DNA of 44,441 nucleotides, taken from the NCBI GenBank assembly GCA_023398955.1, contig JAEWRL010000088.1, positions 1-44,441 of the forward strand, written 5' to 3'. The notes beneath the pieces were generated by a model. That model did no database searches. It was not told the origin of the DNA and saw only the letters and a program-made list of their open reading frames with translations. Made by a program: the position numbers and the translations under genes. The stretch is from Pseudomonadota bacterium (GTDB lineage Bacteria; Myxococcota_A; Polyangia; Polyangiales; Polyangiaceae). Shown here one piece after another: positions 26,701 through 34,772 of this stretch; the first letter of the stretch is position 1; each line of letters starts with the position of its first letter.

Positions 26701-27838
26701 CAATGGGCGCAACGTCGATGTGTACTCGACGGGTCGCACCGGAGAGTGTGCCCCGGGATGCGTGCGTCCCCCCCGCTGCGGCGATGGTTCAGTGCAGGCC
26801 GCCTACGAACAGTGCGACAACGGGGCGAACAACGACGACAATGCCTACGGTCTCGACGCTTGCCGACTAGACTGCACGCTCGGCGGCTACTGCGGGGACG
26901 GCGTCACGAACGGGCCGGAGAGTTGCGACGAGGGGCGCGCGAATGGCCAAGAATACGGTCCGGATTCGTGCGGCTACGACTGCCTGCCGGGGCCGCGCTG
27001 CGGGGATGGCGTTCGCAATGGACCCGAAGAGTGTGATGGGACCCCTGACTGCCGCGACGACTGCACCAAGGCACCCGCCTGTGGCGACGGCGTGGTCAGC
27101 GCGGGGGAAGAATGCGACTATGGTCAGTTCGCTTCGGATGCCTACGGCAGCTGCACGGATGAGTGTGCCTGGGGTCCGAACTGCGGCGACGGCAACCCCG
27201 ACGAACCCTACGAGGAGTGCGACGAGGGTGAGGAAAACAACGTCGGCGGGTACAACGGCTGCACTCCGACGTGCCTGAGGGGTCCCCATTGCGGGGACGC
27301 CATCCGCCAGGCAGACGAAGGCGAAGCGTGCGACAACGGCTTCAATGACGACATCTACGCCTTCAGCAGCGATTCCTGCGGACCAGGCTGCAGCCTGCCC
27401 CCTCGCTGCGGAGACGGAGACGTCGACCGCTCCTTCGAGCTCTGCGACGAGGGTGAGGACAATGATGACGACGCCTACAACGGTTGCACCACGACCTGCG
27501 TCTGGGGACCATACTGCGGCGACGGCGATGTCGACCCACAAGAGACCTGCGACGACGGCCCAGACAACACGCTCTACAGCTCCGATGGCGAGGGTTGCGG
27601 CCCAGACTGCGAGCCAGCGCCCTATTGCGGCGACGGGATCAGGAACGGTCCCGAAGAGTGCGACAACGGCGTCGACGACAACACCGGCGGCTACGGGCGC
27701 TGCAACGAAGACTGCACCCGCGCTCCCTACTGCGGCGACGAGGAGGTCCAGCGCTCAGCCGGCGAAGAGTGCGATGACGGTCCCGTGGGCAGCTTCAGCT
27801 GCACGCCCGACTGCCGTCAGAGAGTCGTCGCCTACTGA
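23774..27838 (+). CDS. Fibro-slime / DUF4215 cysteine-rich surface lipoprotein
   Basis: A 1354-residue lipoprotein: signal FWALSFLVVLFFGC, short Gly/Thr linker, then about a dozen DUF4215 (Myxococcus Cys-rich) repeats from residue 70 to 605 (CGNGDLEPGELCDDGNTDDD, DGCSADC pattern). Residues about 610-915 are a fibro-slime domain (VTYRDFK, ADTFSLWYRN, FHFTTELRYFFQYRGGETLA, FRGDDDVWVFINGRHAVDIG). A second block of about twelve related repeats (CGDG...E-CDNG...YG-C...C) runs to the end. The Asp-rich loops suggest calcium binding. Such proteins are surface or slime associated in myxobacteria; adhesion is inferred. No C-terminal sorting helix follows. ATG 23774 is preferred over 23741 for the signal peptide. 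27839-28021 has no gene. Confidence 0.88.
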   Translation: MTSQPRFWALSFLVVLFFGCSNPTVYWDEEEVGTAGTAGTSGGGGGTGNRPNFELGGESNAGGAPTTAECGNGDLEPGELCDDGNTDDDDGCSADCLKQDPEFACLTPGEECVRVVICGNGILEGSEVCDDGDTDDDDGCSADCRTIEDGWVCPRPGRACVELSECGNGILERGEACDDGNDESADGCSGTEESLLSGCQLEEGFWCPAAGEDCVPLVCGDGNRTPDEECDDGDEASGDGCSSSCEVEEGWRCSASSCRPFCGDGLIRGSEECDDGNRESGDGCSAACVVEPYWTCEDEPSDCASSISCGNESVEPGEVCDPPGVDGCSADCKNFAPDVGAQPICGNDAIELGETCDPPAVGAGCSADCLIEEGFTCPRPGTCFPLPECGDGIVQVGEQCDVGPQSSAGCVDCQVTSGWYCYGLQPSVCEQPVCGDGLRSPGEECDDGDDEGDDGCSDACTVEDGWTCPQANESCIPICGDSLLTGDEECDDGDRDNDDGCNAACYLEPGYVCSEPGEDCVLSVCGNSDVEPGEGCDDGNSVAGDGCSANCQREPTVTPGPNPVVHVTCGDGLVTSGEECDDGNTEDGDGCSATCTEEEGYDCQDLLDPPAFVEFAVTYRDFKQDADVGGHPDFQWEPSPSRRNMPGPVCTTANDTACDVAPGVVCPAGTCGVLDDDGKPIHHLTGTASERGRVTSADTFSLWYRNASDEPGVIADNPLGVLNSTSTEPDDLIEMCHVRDSLRLTQMGGEESEVYQFDSARHFPLGDSGVDPVIEERCFGLLSGWNRNFHFTTELRYFFQYRGGETLAFRGDDDVWVFINGRHAVDIGGVHGVEYGRVILGDDGDGGGVDSDCSVHGAGSAPGDCTLEQGELDTPDDKRFGLVVGEVYEIVLFHAERHTTASNFQLTLAGFLAPRSYCSPICGDGIVVGREVCDDGPDNTDDVYGACNTECTMRAFCGDRVVQGASSNPPGPEECDNGRNVDVYSTGRTGECAPGCVRPPRCGDGSVQAAYEQCDNGANNDDNAYGLDACRLDCTLGGYCGDGVTNGPESCDEGRANGQEYGPDSCGYDCLPGPRCGDGVRNGPEECDGTPDCRDDCTKAPACGDGVVSAGEECDYGQFASDAYGSCTDECAWGPNCGDGNPDEPYEECDEGEENNVGGYNGCTPTCLRGPHCGDAIRQADEGEACDNGFNDDIYAFSSDSCGPGCSLPPRCGDGDVDRSFELCDEGEDNDDDAYNGCTTTCVWGPYCGDGDVDPQETCDDGPDNTLYSSDGEGCGPDCEPAPYCGDGIRNGPEECDNGVDDNTGGYGRCNEDCTRAPYCGDEEVQRSAGEECDDGPVGSFSCTPDCRQRVVAY

Positions 27839-27932
27839 ACCGCGGCGCGGCCGACAGCGAAAGCTCTGGTGCTCGGCTACGGCCAGCAGGGCGACCCCGT
27901 GGATGGGATCAACCTGAGGCATTGTCCCCAAT

Positions 27933-27972
27933 TCGTGGACAGTGTGTTCGACGTGAGGTCGATTGTCCACGA
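27933..27972. promoter_or_regulatory. Dyad upstream of the Old Yellow Enzyme gene
   Basis: TCGTGGACA (27933-27941) and TGTCCACGA (27964-27972) are perfect 9-bp inverted arms with a 22-base spacer, 50 bases before the start at 28022. This would suit a dimeric repressor bound to two half-sites about three helical turns apart. It could also be a hairpin after the previous gene. Confidence 0.45.
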
Positions 27973-28021
27973 CCCTCGGCATGCCCATGCTCGCCGTAGA
28001 TCACTAACGAGGAGCATCACC

Positions 28022-29131
<1,110 letters not shown>

Positions 29132-29213
29132 GCCTCGACACGGATGCGGCCACGGCAGCCCGCGGCCGCGGTGACCTCTCCGTCACGACGGCCGCTGCTG
29201 CGTCAGCGCTGGT

Positions 29214-31781
29214 TCAGCATCCGCCGAAGCAGGCGATCAGCTGGTTGGCGGCTTGCCCAGCCGGGCTGTTCTGCGGGTACCCGACGATCTGATAGCAGCT
29301 CTGTCCAGCTTCACAGTTCTCATGGGGGAATTGGCAGGGGTGGTGGAAGACGCACGAGACGACGGCGACGCAGCCGGGGGTCGCCTCACAAGCTGCCACC
29401 TGGCTGCCACAGTCGGCACACTTCGTCGGGCGGCACTCACAGACGTCGAAGGCCGGGGGAGCCGCTGGTCCACAGGTACCGTCAGTGCAGACTTCCGTCT
29501 GGCAATCCTCATCAACGGAGCAGGAGAGCCCCTCGGCGCATCGCTCACACGCCCCACCGCAGTCGACGTCCGTCTCGTCCAGATTGCGACGACCGTCGCT
29601 GCAATTGGCGGGTGGGCTCGGCGGGTTGAAGCAGCCCGAACCCCATTCGGAGACCACGAGCATGAGGTCTCCGAAGTTCACCCAACCATCTCGATTGACG
29701 TCCGCGCGAACGGCTATCTCGAGCGGCAATACTGCCCGCTGCATCCAGACGTCACCCTGCCGAATGATGGCATAGTCCGCGTGATCGACGCAGCCGCTGT
29801 CGTCCACGTCGCCAGCGATGACGTGAGCCACGCCATAGGTGGCCCCCTCGGCACGCACGAACTCGCGAACCTGTGAGTCCGCAGCGGCGGCACCAAGGTT
29901 CCTGAAGAAGTCCAGGTCTGCCTGGAGAATGGCTCCCGGGCTATCGCTCGCTGCCGCAAAGGTCAACGAACCCGGCACGTCGGCAGAAGCCGCGTCCTCT
30001 AGCGCCAACGAGGTAGCGTGTGCCGAGTCCGAGGACGCCGTAGAGAGTAATGAAATAGTCGCAGGCTCGGAGATCGCATAGTGCACATCGACGAGCCAGC
30101 TCAGGTCCGCAGGGAACCCATCCAGAGCCGACAGCGGATCGACGATGGCGTCCGCAATGGTCTGGTCGAGGCGCGTCGCGCGCCGAATGACCTTGGCTTG
30201 CCAGCTGTCCAGACTCATACCCCAGTCGGGCAGGGAGATGTCCCAGGCTCCGAATGGATCCGAATCGAAGCCGCGACATCCGTGAAAGAGCGCTGTGGCA
30301 TTCTCTCCTCCATCCGATTCGAGGATGAAGCGCTTCAAGGTATTGATGGTCGTAAGGCTCTCGACGACATCACACAGGCTTTGAGCCAAAGGGGTACTCG
30401 GACCCGTGACGGGGCGATGACTCTCACGGATCGACTCCAAACGCTCGAGAACCAGGTCGTAGTCTTCACTAGAAGAAGAGGAGTCGAAGACACAGTACCC
30501 CGTACTCTCGTCATAGTTTGGACAATCCGTCGAGTCGCGCCGTGGCCAAATCTGGAGCGCCCCCTCTTGCTCGGCGTCTTTCTTGAATGTCCAGACTGAG
30601 TACGCGCGCCCGAAGAACGGCGCAGCGCTGTCGAGCTGTACCCAGAAACTCGCGGCGTTGATGGCATCATCCCAGCGCATGAGCCCGTCGGCGGTGCCAT
30701 CGAGTGTCATGCTGCCTGTCTGATCCAGGAGTATCGTCACGTGCTCGAGAGGCGTCTCAGGCAGTTCCGGCACGGCGTTCGACAAGGGGAAGAGGGTCGT
30801 CCGGGTGGCGGTGGCCCAACGCTCATCGCTGGCCGCGCCGTCGCAACCCTCGTCCGCGCAGGTGGGGATGCGGTATACCCAGCATTCGGTGAGGTTTCCG
30901 TCGTCATCGAAGCGCTGCTCGAGATCCCAGTCGGCCTCGATATTGAGCGGTCCCGCTACCAGGAGCCCTTCGACCACCCCGTCAAGCGGGTTGAACAGGG
31001 GCGAACCACTGTCTACCCCCATGTTGTCGAGGGTGTGATAGAAGAAGCCAGCGTTTGCCGTGTTCTCGACCTCCCCGGCGAGGTACGATTTGGACGGCAA
31101 ACCGTTGCCGTGGCCGACCATGACCAGACTCGTACCCGTCACGGGCCCTGGCTCGAGGTTGCGGCGAATCCTCAGTGCGCGATGGCCAACGACCTCCTCC
31201 TCGACCTCGAACACCGTCCACTCGTGCTTGCCCGGTAGGGCGAGCTCCCAGCTCACGATCTCCGAGCAGTGGTAGAGGTGGCTTGCCGTGCTGACCTCTT
31301 CCGGCAGGCTGCCGTCAGGCCCTTCCGTCCATCCCATGAGCACCGCCGTGTCATCGCATTGGAGTGGGGAGCTCGTCTGCGGTCTGAGGCAATGCGACGC
31401 CGTGATGAAGCGGTTGCCACCGACGTAGAAGGCACTGCAAGCCACCGAGAGGTCGACGACCCTCTGCTCGGCAAAGGGCTGTTCGGGGCATAACCCGAAC
31501 TCCGATGCCGGCAGGATGCGTTCCGTCGCTGGTCGCGAGTTGATGCGGCACACTCCCGCGGGACTACCGCTCTGACACATCTCGTTCTCTGGCCCGATGA
31601 GACCAATCGATTCGGCCCACTGGGCGTGCCGCGGCTCGGCGTCAGCCACGTCGCTGCGGTCATCGGCCCCAAAGGTCATCCGCTGCGCCACGCGGCCAGC
31701 GGGCGCGTCGTCGCGATGGTCCGCACAAGCGATGAGAACGAGCGAGCACACTCCAAAACCAATAATGTATCGTCCTGACAT
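29214..31781 (-). CDS. Trypsin-like / vWA / dockerin-like lipoprotein
   Basis: An 855-residue lipoprotein (signal CSLVLIAC). Residues about 100-330 are a trypsin-like domain: FITASHC (His130), MGVDSGSPLF (Ser258). The acidic position expected as the third catalytic residue appears as Glu187 (HEWTVFEV), where the degraded paralogue has Asp (SDWALFRV). From about 370 a von Willebrand A domain begins with LLDQTGSM. Near 700-760 are two dockerin-type calcium loops (GDVDDSGCVDHADYAIIRQG and RADVNRDGWVNFGDLMLVVS), then Cys-rich modules to the end. ATG at 31781 has AAAGGGGAAA just upstream; the frame is open to 31856 without signal features. Secreted binding or processing role inferred. It is convergent with the Old Yellow Enzyme gene. 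Confidence 0.85.
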   Translation of the reverse strand: MSGRYIIGFGVCSLVLIACADHRDDAPAGRVAQRMTFGADDRSDVADAEPRHAQWAESIGLIGPENEMCQSGSPAGVCRINSRPATERILPASEFGLCPEQPFAEQRVVDLSVACSAFYVGGNRFITASHCLRPQTSSPLQCDDTAVLMGWTEGPDGSLPEEVSTASHLYHCSEIVSWELALPGKHEWTVFEVEEEVVGHRALRIRRNLEPGPVTGTSLVMVGHGNGLPSKSYLAGEVENTANAGFFYHTLDNMGVDSGSPLFNPLDGVVEGLLVAGPLNIEADWDLEQRFDDDGNLTECWVYRIPTCADEGCDGAASDERWATATRTTLFPLSNAVPELPETPLEHVTILLDQTGSMTLDGTADGLMRWDDAINAASFWVQLDSAAPFFGRAYSVWTFKKDAEQEGALQIWPRRDSTDCPNYDESTGYCVFDSSSSSEDYDLVLERLESIRESHRPVTGPSTPLAQSLCDVVESLTTINTLKRFILESDGGENATALFHGCRGFDSDPFGAWDISLPDWGMSLDSWQAKVIRRATRLDQTIADAIVDPLSALDGFPADLSWLVDVHYAISEPATISLLSTASSDSAHATSLALEDAASADVPGSLTFAAASDSPGAILQADLDFFRNLGAAAADSQVREFVRAEGATYGVAHVIAGDVDDSGCVDHADYAIIRQGDVWMQRAVLPLEIAVRADVNRDGWVNFGDLMLVVSEWGSGCFNPPSPPANCSDGRRNLDETDVDCGGACERCAEGLSCSVDEDCQTEVCTDGTCGPAAPPAFDVCECRPTKCADCGSQVAACEATPGCVAVVSCVFHHPCQFPHENCEAGQSCYQIVGYPQNSPAGQAANQLIACFGGC

Positions 31782-31852
31782 GCGTTTCCCCTTTCTGGGG
31801 CTCGGGTTTCGGTCCTTCGAGGCGGATGCCCCAAAGTGTTGGAAACGGCAGC

Positions 31853-33442
31853 TCAATCGAGCCGCAGGCGGAGCAGCTCGAGAGCTCCGCCGGCAGAGAT
31901 CGCGACGATCGGATCGTCAGACCCCGCAAGCCGCGTCAGAGCAGCGGTGCCCTGCGGAAGGCCTATCAGCTGGCGCAGCGCCCCGTCCGCGCCGTCGAAT
32001 CCAAACAAGTAGTTCCCAACGGACCCGTCGAGGCCCTCCCCTAAATCGCCAGGTCGCACCTGGACACCCAAAACGACGACGCGACCGTCAGCATCGAAGT
32101 AGAGATCGGAAGCATAGGCCGCCGGCAGCTTCCGCAGCCAGCGCACCTTCCCGGCCGCGCTGAGCACGCCCAGGTAGGTCTCGCGTCCAGCGGAACCCGC
32201 GCAGGGATCGCCGTTGCTGGCGTGGCCGATGGGACTAGCTGTATCGAAGCGCAGCTCCCCCTCGAAGCGACCGACGATAGCCACGTCCCCTCGCGGCGAG
32301 CGAGCCACCCCCAGCGGCTGCTCACCATGACTCGCAGTGCCGGCCCGCTCGAGCCATTCGACGGTCTGCAGGTCGTTGCCGAGGGAGGCCACCACGACCT
32401 CGATCCCGGCTCCCGTCGCGGGACGCCGTAGCCCGTCCCGCGGACAGCGCGCCCGCTCTGGCCGAGCCATCAGGTGCCGAGAACCGAGCTGCAGAGAGCC
32501 GGTGAAGGAAGCATGCAGCGCCACGCCGTCATCTGCCCGCGCGAGGCGGACGCGCGCCGTTCCCGGCTCTGCGCCGCTAGCCTCTCGGTACCAATCCAGG
32601 CCGCCCTCGGAGAAGCGACCGAGGAAAAGCCCGGGGGCCTCACTCCGGCCCAGGTACTTCCCTGCAATCGCAAAGCGGCCCCACGCGGACCATACAGCAA
32701 GCGCCGCATCACCCTGGACCACCAACGACTGCAGAGAATCGTCACCACGGCTGGAGAGGCTCAAGCTCGAGACCACGCGACCCTGGTCATCGAGGGAGGC
32801 GAGAAAGGCATCCCGCCGCTTCGCGACGAGCGCGGCGTCTCCTAACCGAAGAGCGCCGAAGAACCACCCCCCAATCCAACTTCCGCCAGCTCCGGCCGCG
32901 AGCTCCGTGAGCGCGAACCGGCATTCGCCATCCCGCTGACAGAGCGACTCTGCCGTTGTCGCTCCGACGGGGTGCGAGCGCCAGCGCAACGCGCCCGTCG
33001 CATCGAGGCTCGCCACCTCCGCTGTCGATGCGCACGCCACCACGACGTTGCCCTCGGCTGCGAGGAGGGGACGGCAACCCCGCGGGAACTCCAGGCGCTT
33101 GCGCCAGCGCGCGACCGCGCCGCCCTGGAGCACCACGAGCGCGCCATGCTCGACGGCTCGTTCGACAGCGTCAGCCTTGCGCAGCACCAATCCGTCCTGC
33201 CCCGCGCCGTGTTTGACAGTGCCGCCCGCCCCGCTGAGGCCTGTTTGCTTGGCATGCTCCCTCGGAGCCGCGAAAGAAGCCGGCGGTGCTACCAGGGCGC
33301 TCGGCGGTGCAGCGTCGACACGTCCGCACGCCAGGCAGAGCGCCGCCACCACCACCGAAACGAGGCCGCCAGCCCTGGAGGGCTCCAGGCTTTCGCTTCG
33401 CCCCTCACCACCAAGCCACTGTGTCAACACGATGACGCCCAT
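31853..33442 (-). CDS. Beta-propeller-like lipoprotein
   Basis: A 529-residue protein with a lipobox (VVVAALCLACG, Cys39) and then repeated four-strand units such as ARWRKRLEFPRGCRPLLAAE, GNVVVACASTAEVASLDATG, GSWIGGWFFGALRLGDAALV, GDVAIVGRFEGELRFDTASP and YLGVLSAAGKVRWLRKLPAA. This is the pattern of PQQ/WD-type or SBBP-like propellers. No catalytic motif is seen. The ATG at 33442 leaves an unusually long n-region, so a later GTG or TTG start is possible. It lies 71 bases upstream of the protease lipoprotein start on the same strand and 74 bases after orf106, so read-through from the nap operon is possible, but no nitrate role is evident. Confidence 0.72.
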   Translation of the reverse strand: MGVIVLTQWLGGEGRSESLEPSRAGGLVSVVVAALCLACGRVDAAPPSALVAPPASFAAPREHAKQTGLSGAGGTVKHGAGQDGLVLRKADAVERAVEHGALVVLQGGAVARWRKRLEFPRGCRPLLAAEGNVVVACASTAEVASLDATGALRWRSHPVGATTAESLCQRDGECRFALTELAAGAGGSWIGGWFFGALRLGDAALVAKRRDAFLASLDDQGRVVSSLSLSSRGDDSLQSLVVQGDAALAVWSAWGRFAIAGKYLGRSEAPGLFLGRFSEGGLDWYREASGAEPGTARVRLARADDGVALHASFTGSLQLGSRHLMARPERARCPRDGLRRPATGAGIEVVVASLGNDLQTVEWLERAGTASHGEQPLGVARSPRGDVAIVGRFEGELRFDTASPIGHASNGDPCAGSAGRETYLGVLSAAGKVRWLRKLPAAYASDLYFDADGRVVVLGVQVRPGDLGEGLDGSVGNYLFGFDGADGALRQLIGLPQGTAALTRLAGSDDPIVAISAGGALELLRLRLD

Positions 33443-33516
33443 TACCCCTCGGAGAGGGCTATCTATAGCCTCCTTTCATGGCACTTTCAACAATGCGCTC
33501 ACGACCCGACGCTTCA

Positions 33517-33837
33517 TCACTCCGCCACAATCGTCCTGACGGGACGGTTTGCTTCTCTCGGCACTCGGGCGCGCACAAGGCGGATCCTGCCCTCGCATGC
33601 CATCAGGGTGTCGATCCACTCTTCCCCCTGGTGCGCGTAGTGCAGCTGCACACCGCAAACGCTCGCGGTGGCGAGCAGCGCGGGCACCTCGCGGAGCGCG
33701 ATGGCGCCGTTGGCGTAGTCCGAGGCTCCTGCCTTGACGCTGACTCCATGCACCTCGGCGCAGGCCTCGAGATCCTCGAGCAGCCGCCCGAGCGTTTCGG
33801 CGTCGACCTCAGCCCACCAGAGCTCAGGGCCGCTCAT
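33517..33837 (-). CDS. Uncharacterised protein coupled to napB
   Basis: A 106-residue cytoplasmic protein: ELWWAEVDAETLGRLLEDLE, then HGVSVKAGASDYANGAIALR and VQLHYAHQGEEWIDTLMACE-GRIRLVR. No signal peptide, cysteine motif or membrane segment. Its ATG overlaps the napB stop as ATGA, so it is very probably translated with the nap genes. It resembles no Nap protein I know (not NapD, E, F, G, H, L or M by motif). A cytoplasmic maturation or regulatory role for the nitrate reductase is only a guess from position. Confidence 0.75.
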   Translation of the reverse strand: MSGPELWWAEVDAETLGRLLEDLEACAEVHGVSVKAGASDYANGAIALREVPALLATASVCGVQLHYAHQGEEWIDTLMACEGRIRLVRARVPREANRPVRTIVAE

Positions 33838-34772
33838 AGCTGCCTCGGCGCCACCTCGCTGGAGGGCGCCTCCAGGTTCGCTTCGCGAACAGCTCCGCGC
33901 TCTGTCGCGGCACTGGGCTCAGCTGTGTCACTCTGACGGGCGACCGCGGAGGGATCGAAGTCCGAACGGCGCTGATCGAGGGCCGCGCCGGGAGCATGGC
34001 ACTGGCTGCAGCTCTGACGCTGCAGGTGCGGCGTCTTGAGGCCATTGAGGCCTGCGACGCCATGGCAGCTACTGCACTGGCTGCGCATCAGCGTGCGGTG
34101 CGGCACGGTGGGGGGCGCTCCGGGCCAGGCGCGCTCCCCGGGACCGGGCGAACGGGCCCCGACGAACTCGTTCTCCACGCTGAAGGGGGGCAGCGTCGTC
34201 ACGCGCGAATTGTCGGCCTCCGCGTGGCATTGGGTACAATTCTCGAGGAGAGCGTGGCTCATCATCGGGGCGATTGTCTCGCCGATCTTGGCGCCGTGCT
34301 GATGACAAGCGAGGCAATCCATCTGCCCGCTCTGCGTGACGGCATGGGGGATCACTGGAGGCGCCCCGTCATAGGCGCGACGCTCTCGCCGGGCCGCAAT
34401 GGCGGCAGCGTAGTCCTCTGGCGTCCTCTCGACGGGCTCGCTCATCGAAGGCAAGGCGTCATGAAGCACCTGAAAGGCTCCCTCGTAGGCCCCCCGATTC
34501 GCTTCGTGAGGACGCTGGCGCAGCGCCTCATAGCTCGGGGCGTCCTCGGCGCTACCCTTGCCCCGGCCCGCCCCCGGAGCGTCGTCGGCGCCCGCGAAAA
34601 GGCGCGGCACGTACTCCGAGGGGCGCGTTCCCGCGACGAAACCCACCGCCGTCAGCGTGACGACCAGGGTCGCACCTACCAGCCAAGCGCGTCGCTGTTG
34701 CTCCGGGCTCAGCCGCGGCCTTGGTGCGCCGCGCTTGCCGCGCACCTCTACCGAGACGTCGCGTTCGCTCAT
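33834..34772 (-). CDS. napB: NapB-like tetraheme cytochrome c, membrane anchored
   Basis: A 312-residue electron-transfer subunit for NapA. A single hydrophobic segment (WLVGATLVVTLTAVGFVAGT, about 30-48) anchors it, with the bulk in the periplasm. PPVIPHAV...CLACH (143-147)...MSH...CTQCH (169-173)...NEF is the standard diheme NapB core. Then PPTVPH...CSSCH (223-227)...CSQCH (245-249) repeats the same module, giving four c-type hemes where ordinary NapB has two. The N-terminal extension of about 120 residues and the C-terminal tail are also unusual. ATG at 34772 overlaps the napA TGA as ATGA. It probably receives electrons from the divergent tetraheme cytochrome or the Fe-S/NrfD unit. Confidence 0.87.
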   Translation of the reverse strand: MSERDVSVEVRGKRGAPRPRLSPEQQRRAWLVGATLVVTLTAVGFVAGTRPSEYVPRLFAGADDAPGAGRGKGSAEDAPSYEALRQRPHEANRGAYEGAFQVLHDALPSMSEPVERTPEDYAAAIAARRERRAYDGAPPVIPHAVTQSGQMDCLACHQHGAKIGETIAPMMSHALLENCTQCHAEADNSRVTTLPPFSVENEFVGARSPGPGERAWPGAPPTVPHRTLMRSQCSSCHGVAGLNGLKTPHLQRQSCSQCHAPGAALDQRRSDFDPSAVARQSDTAEPSAATERGAVREANLEAPSSEVAPRQL

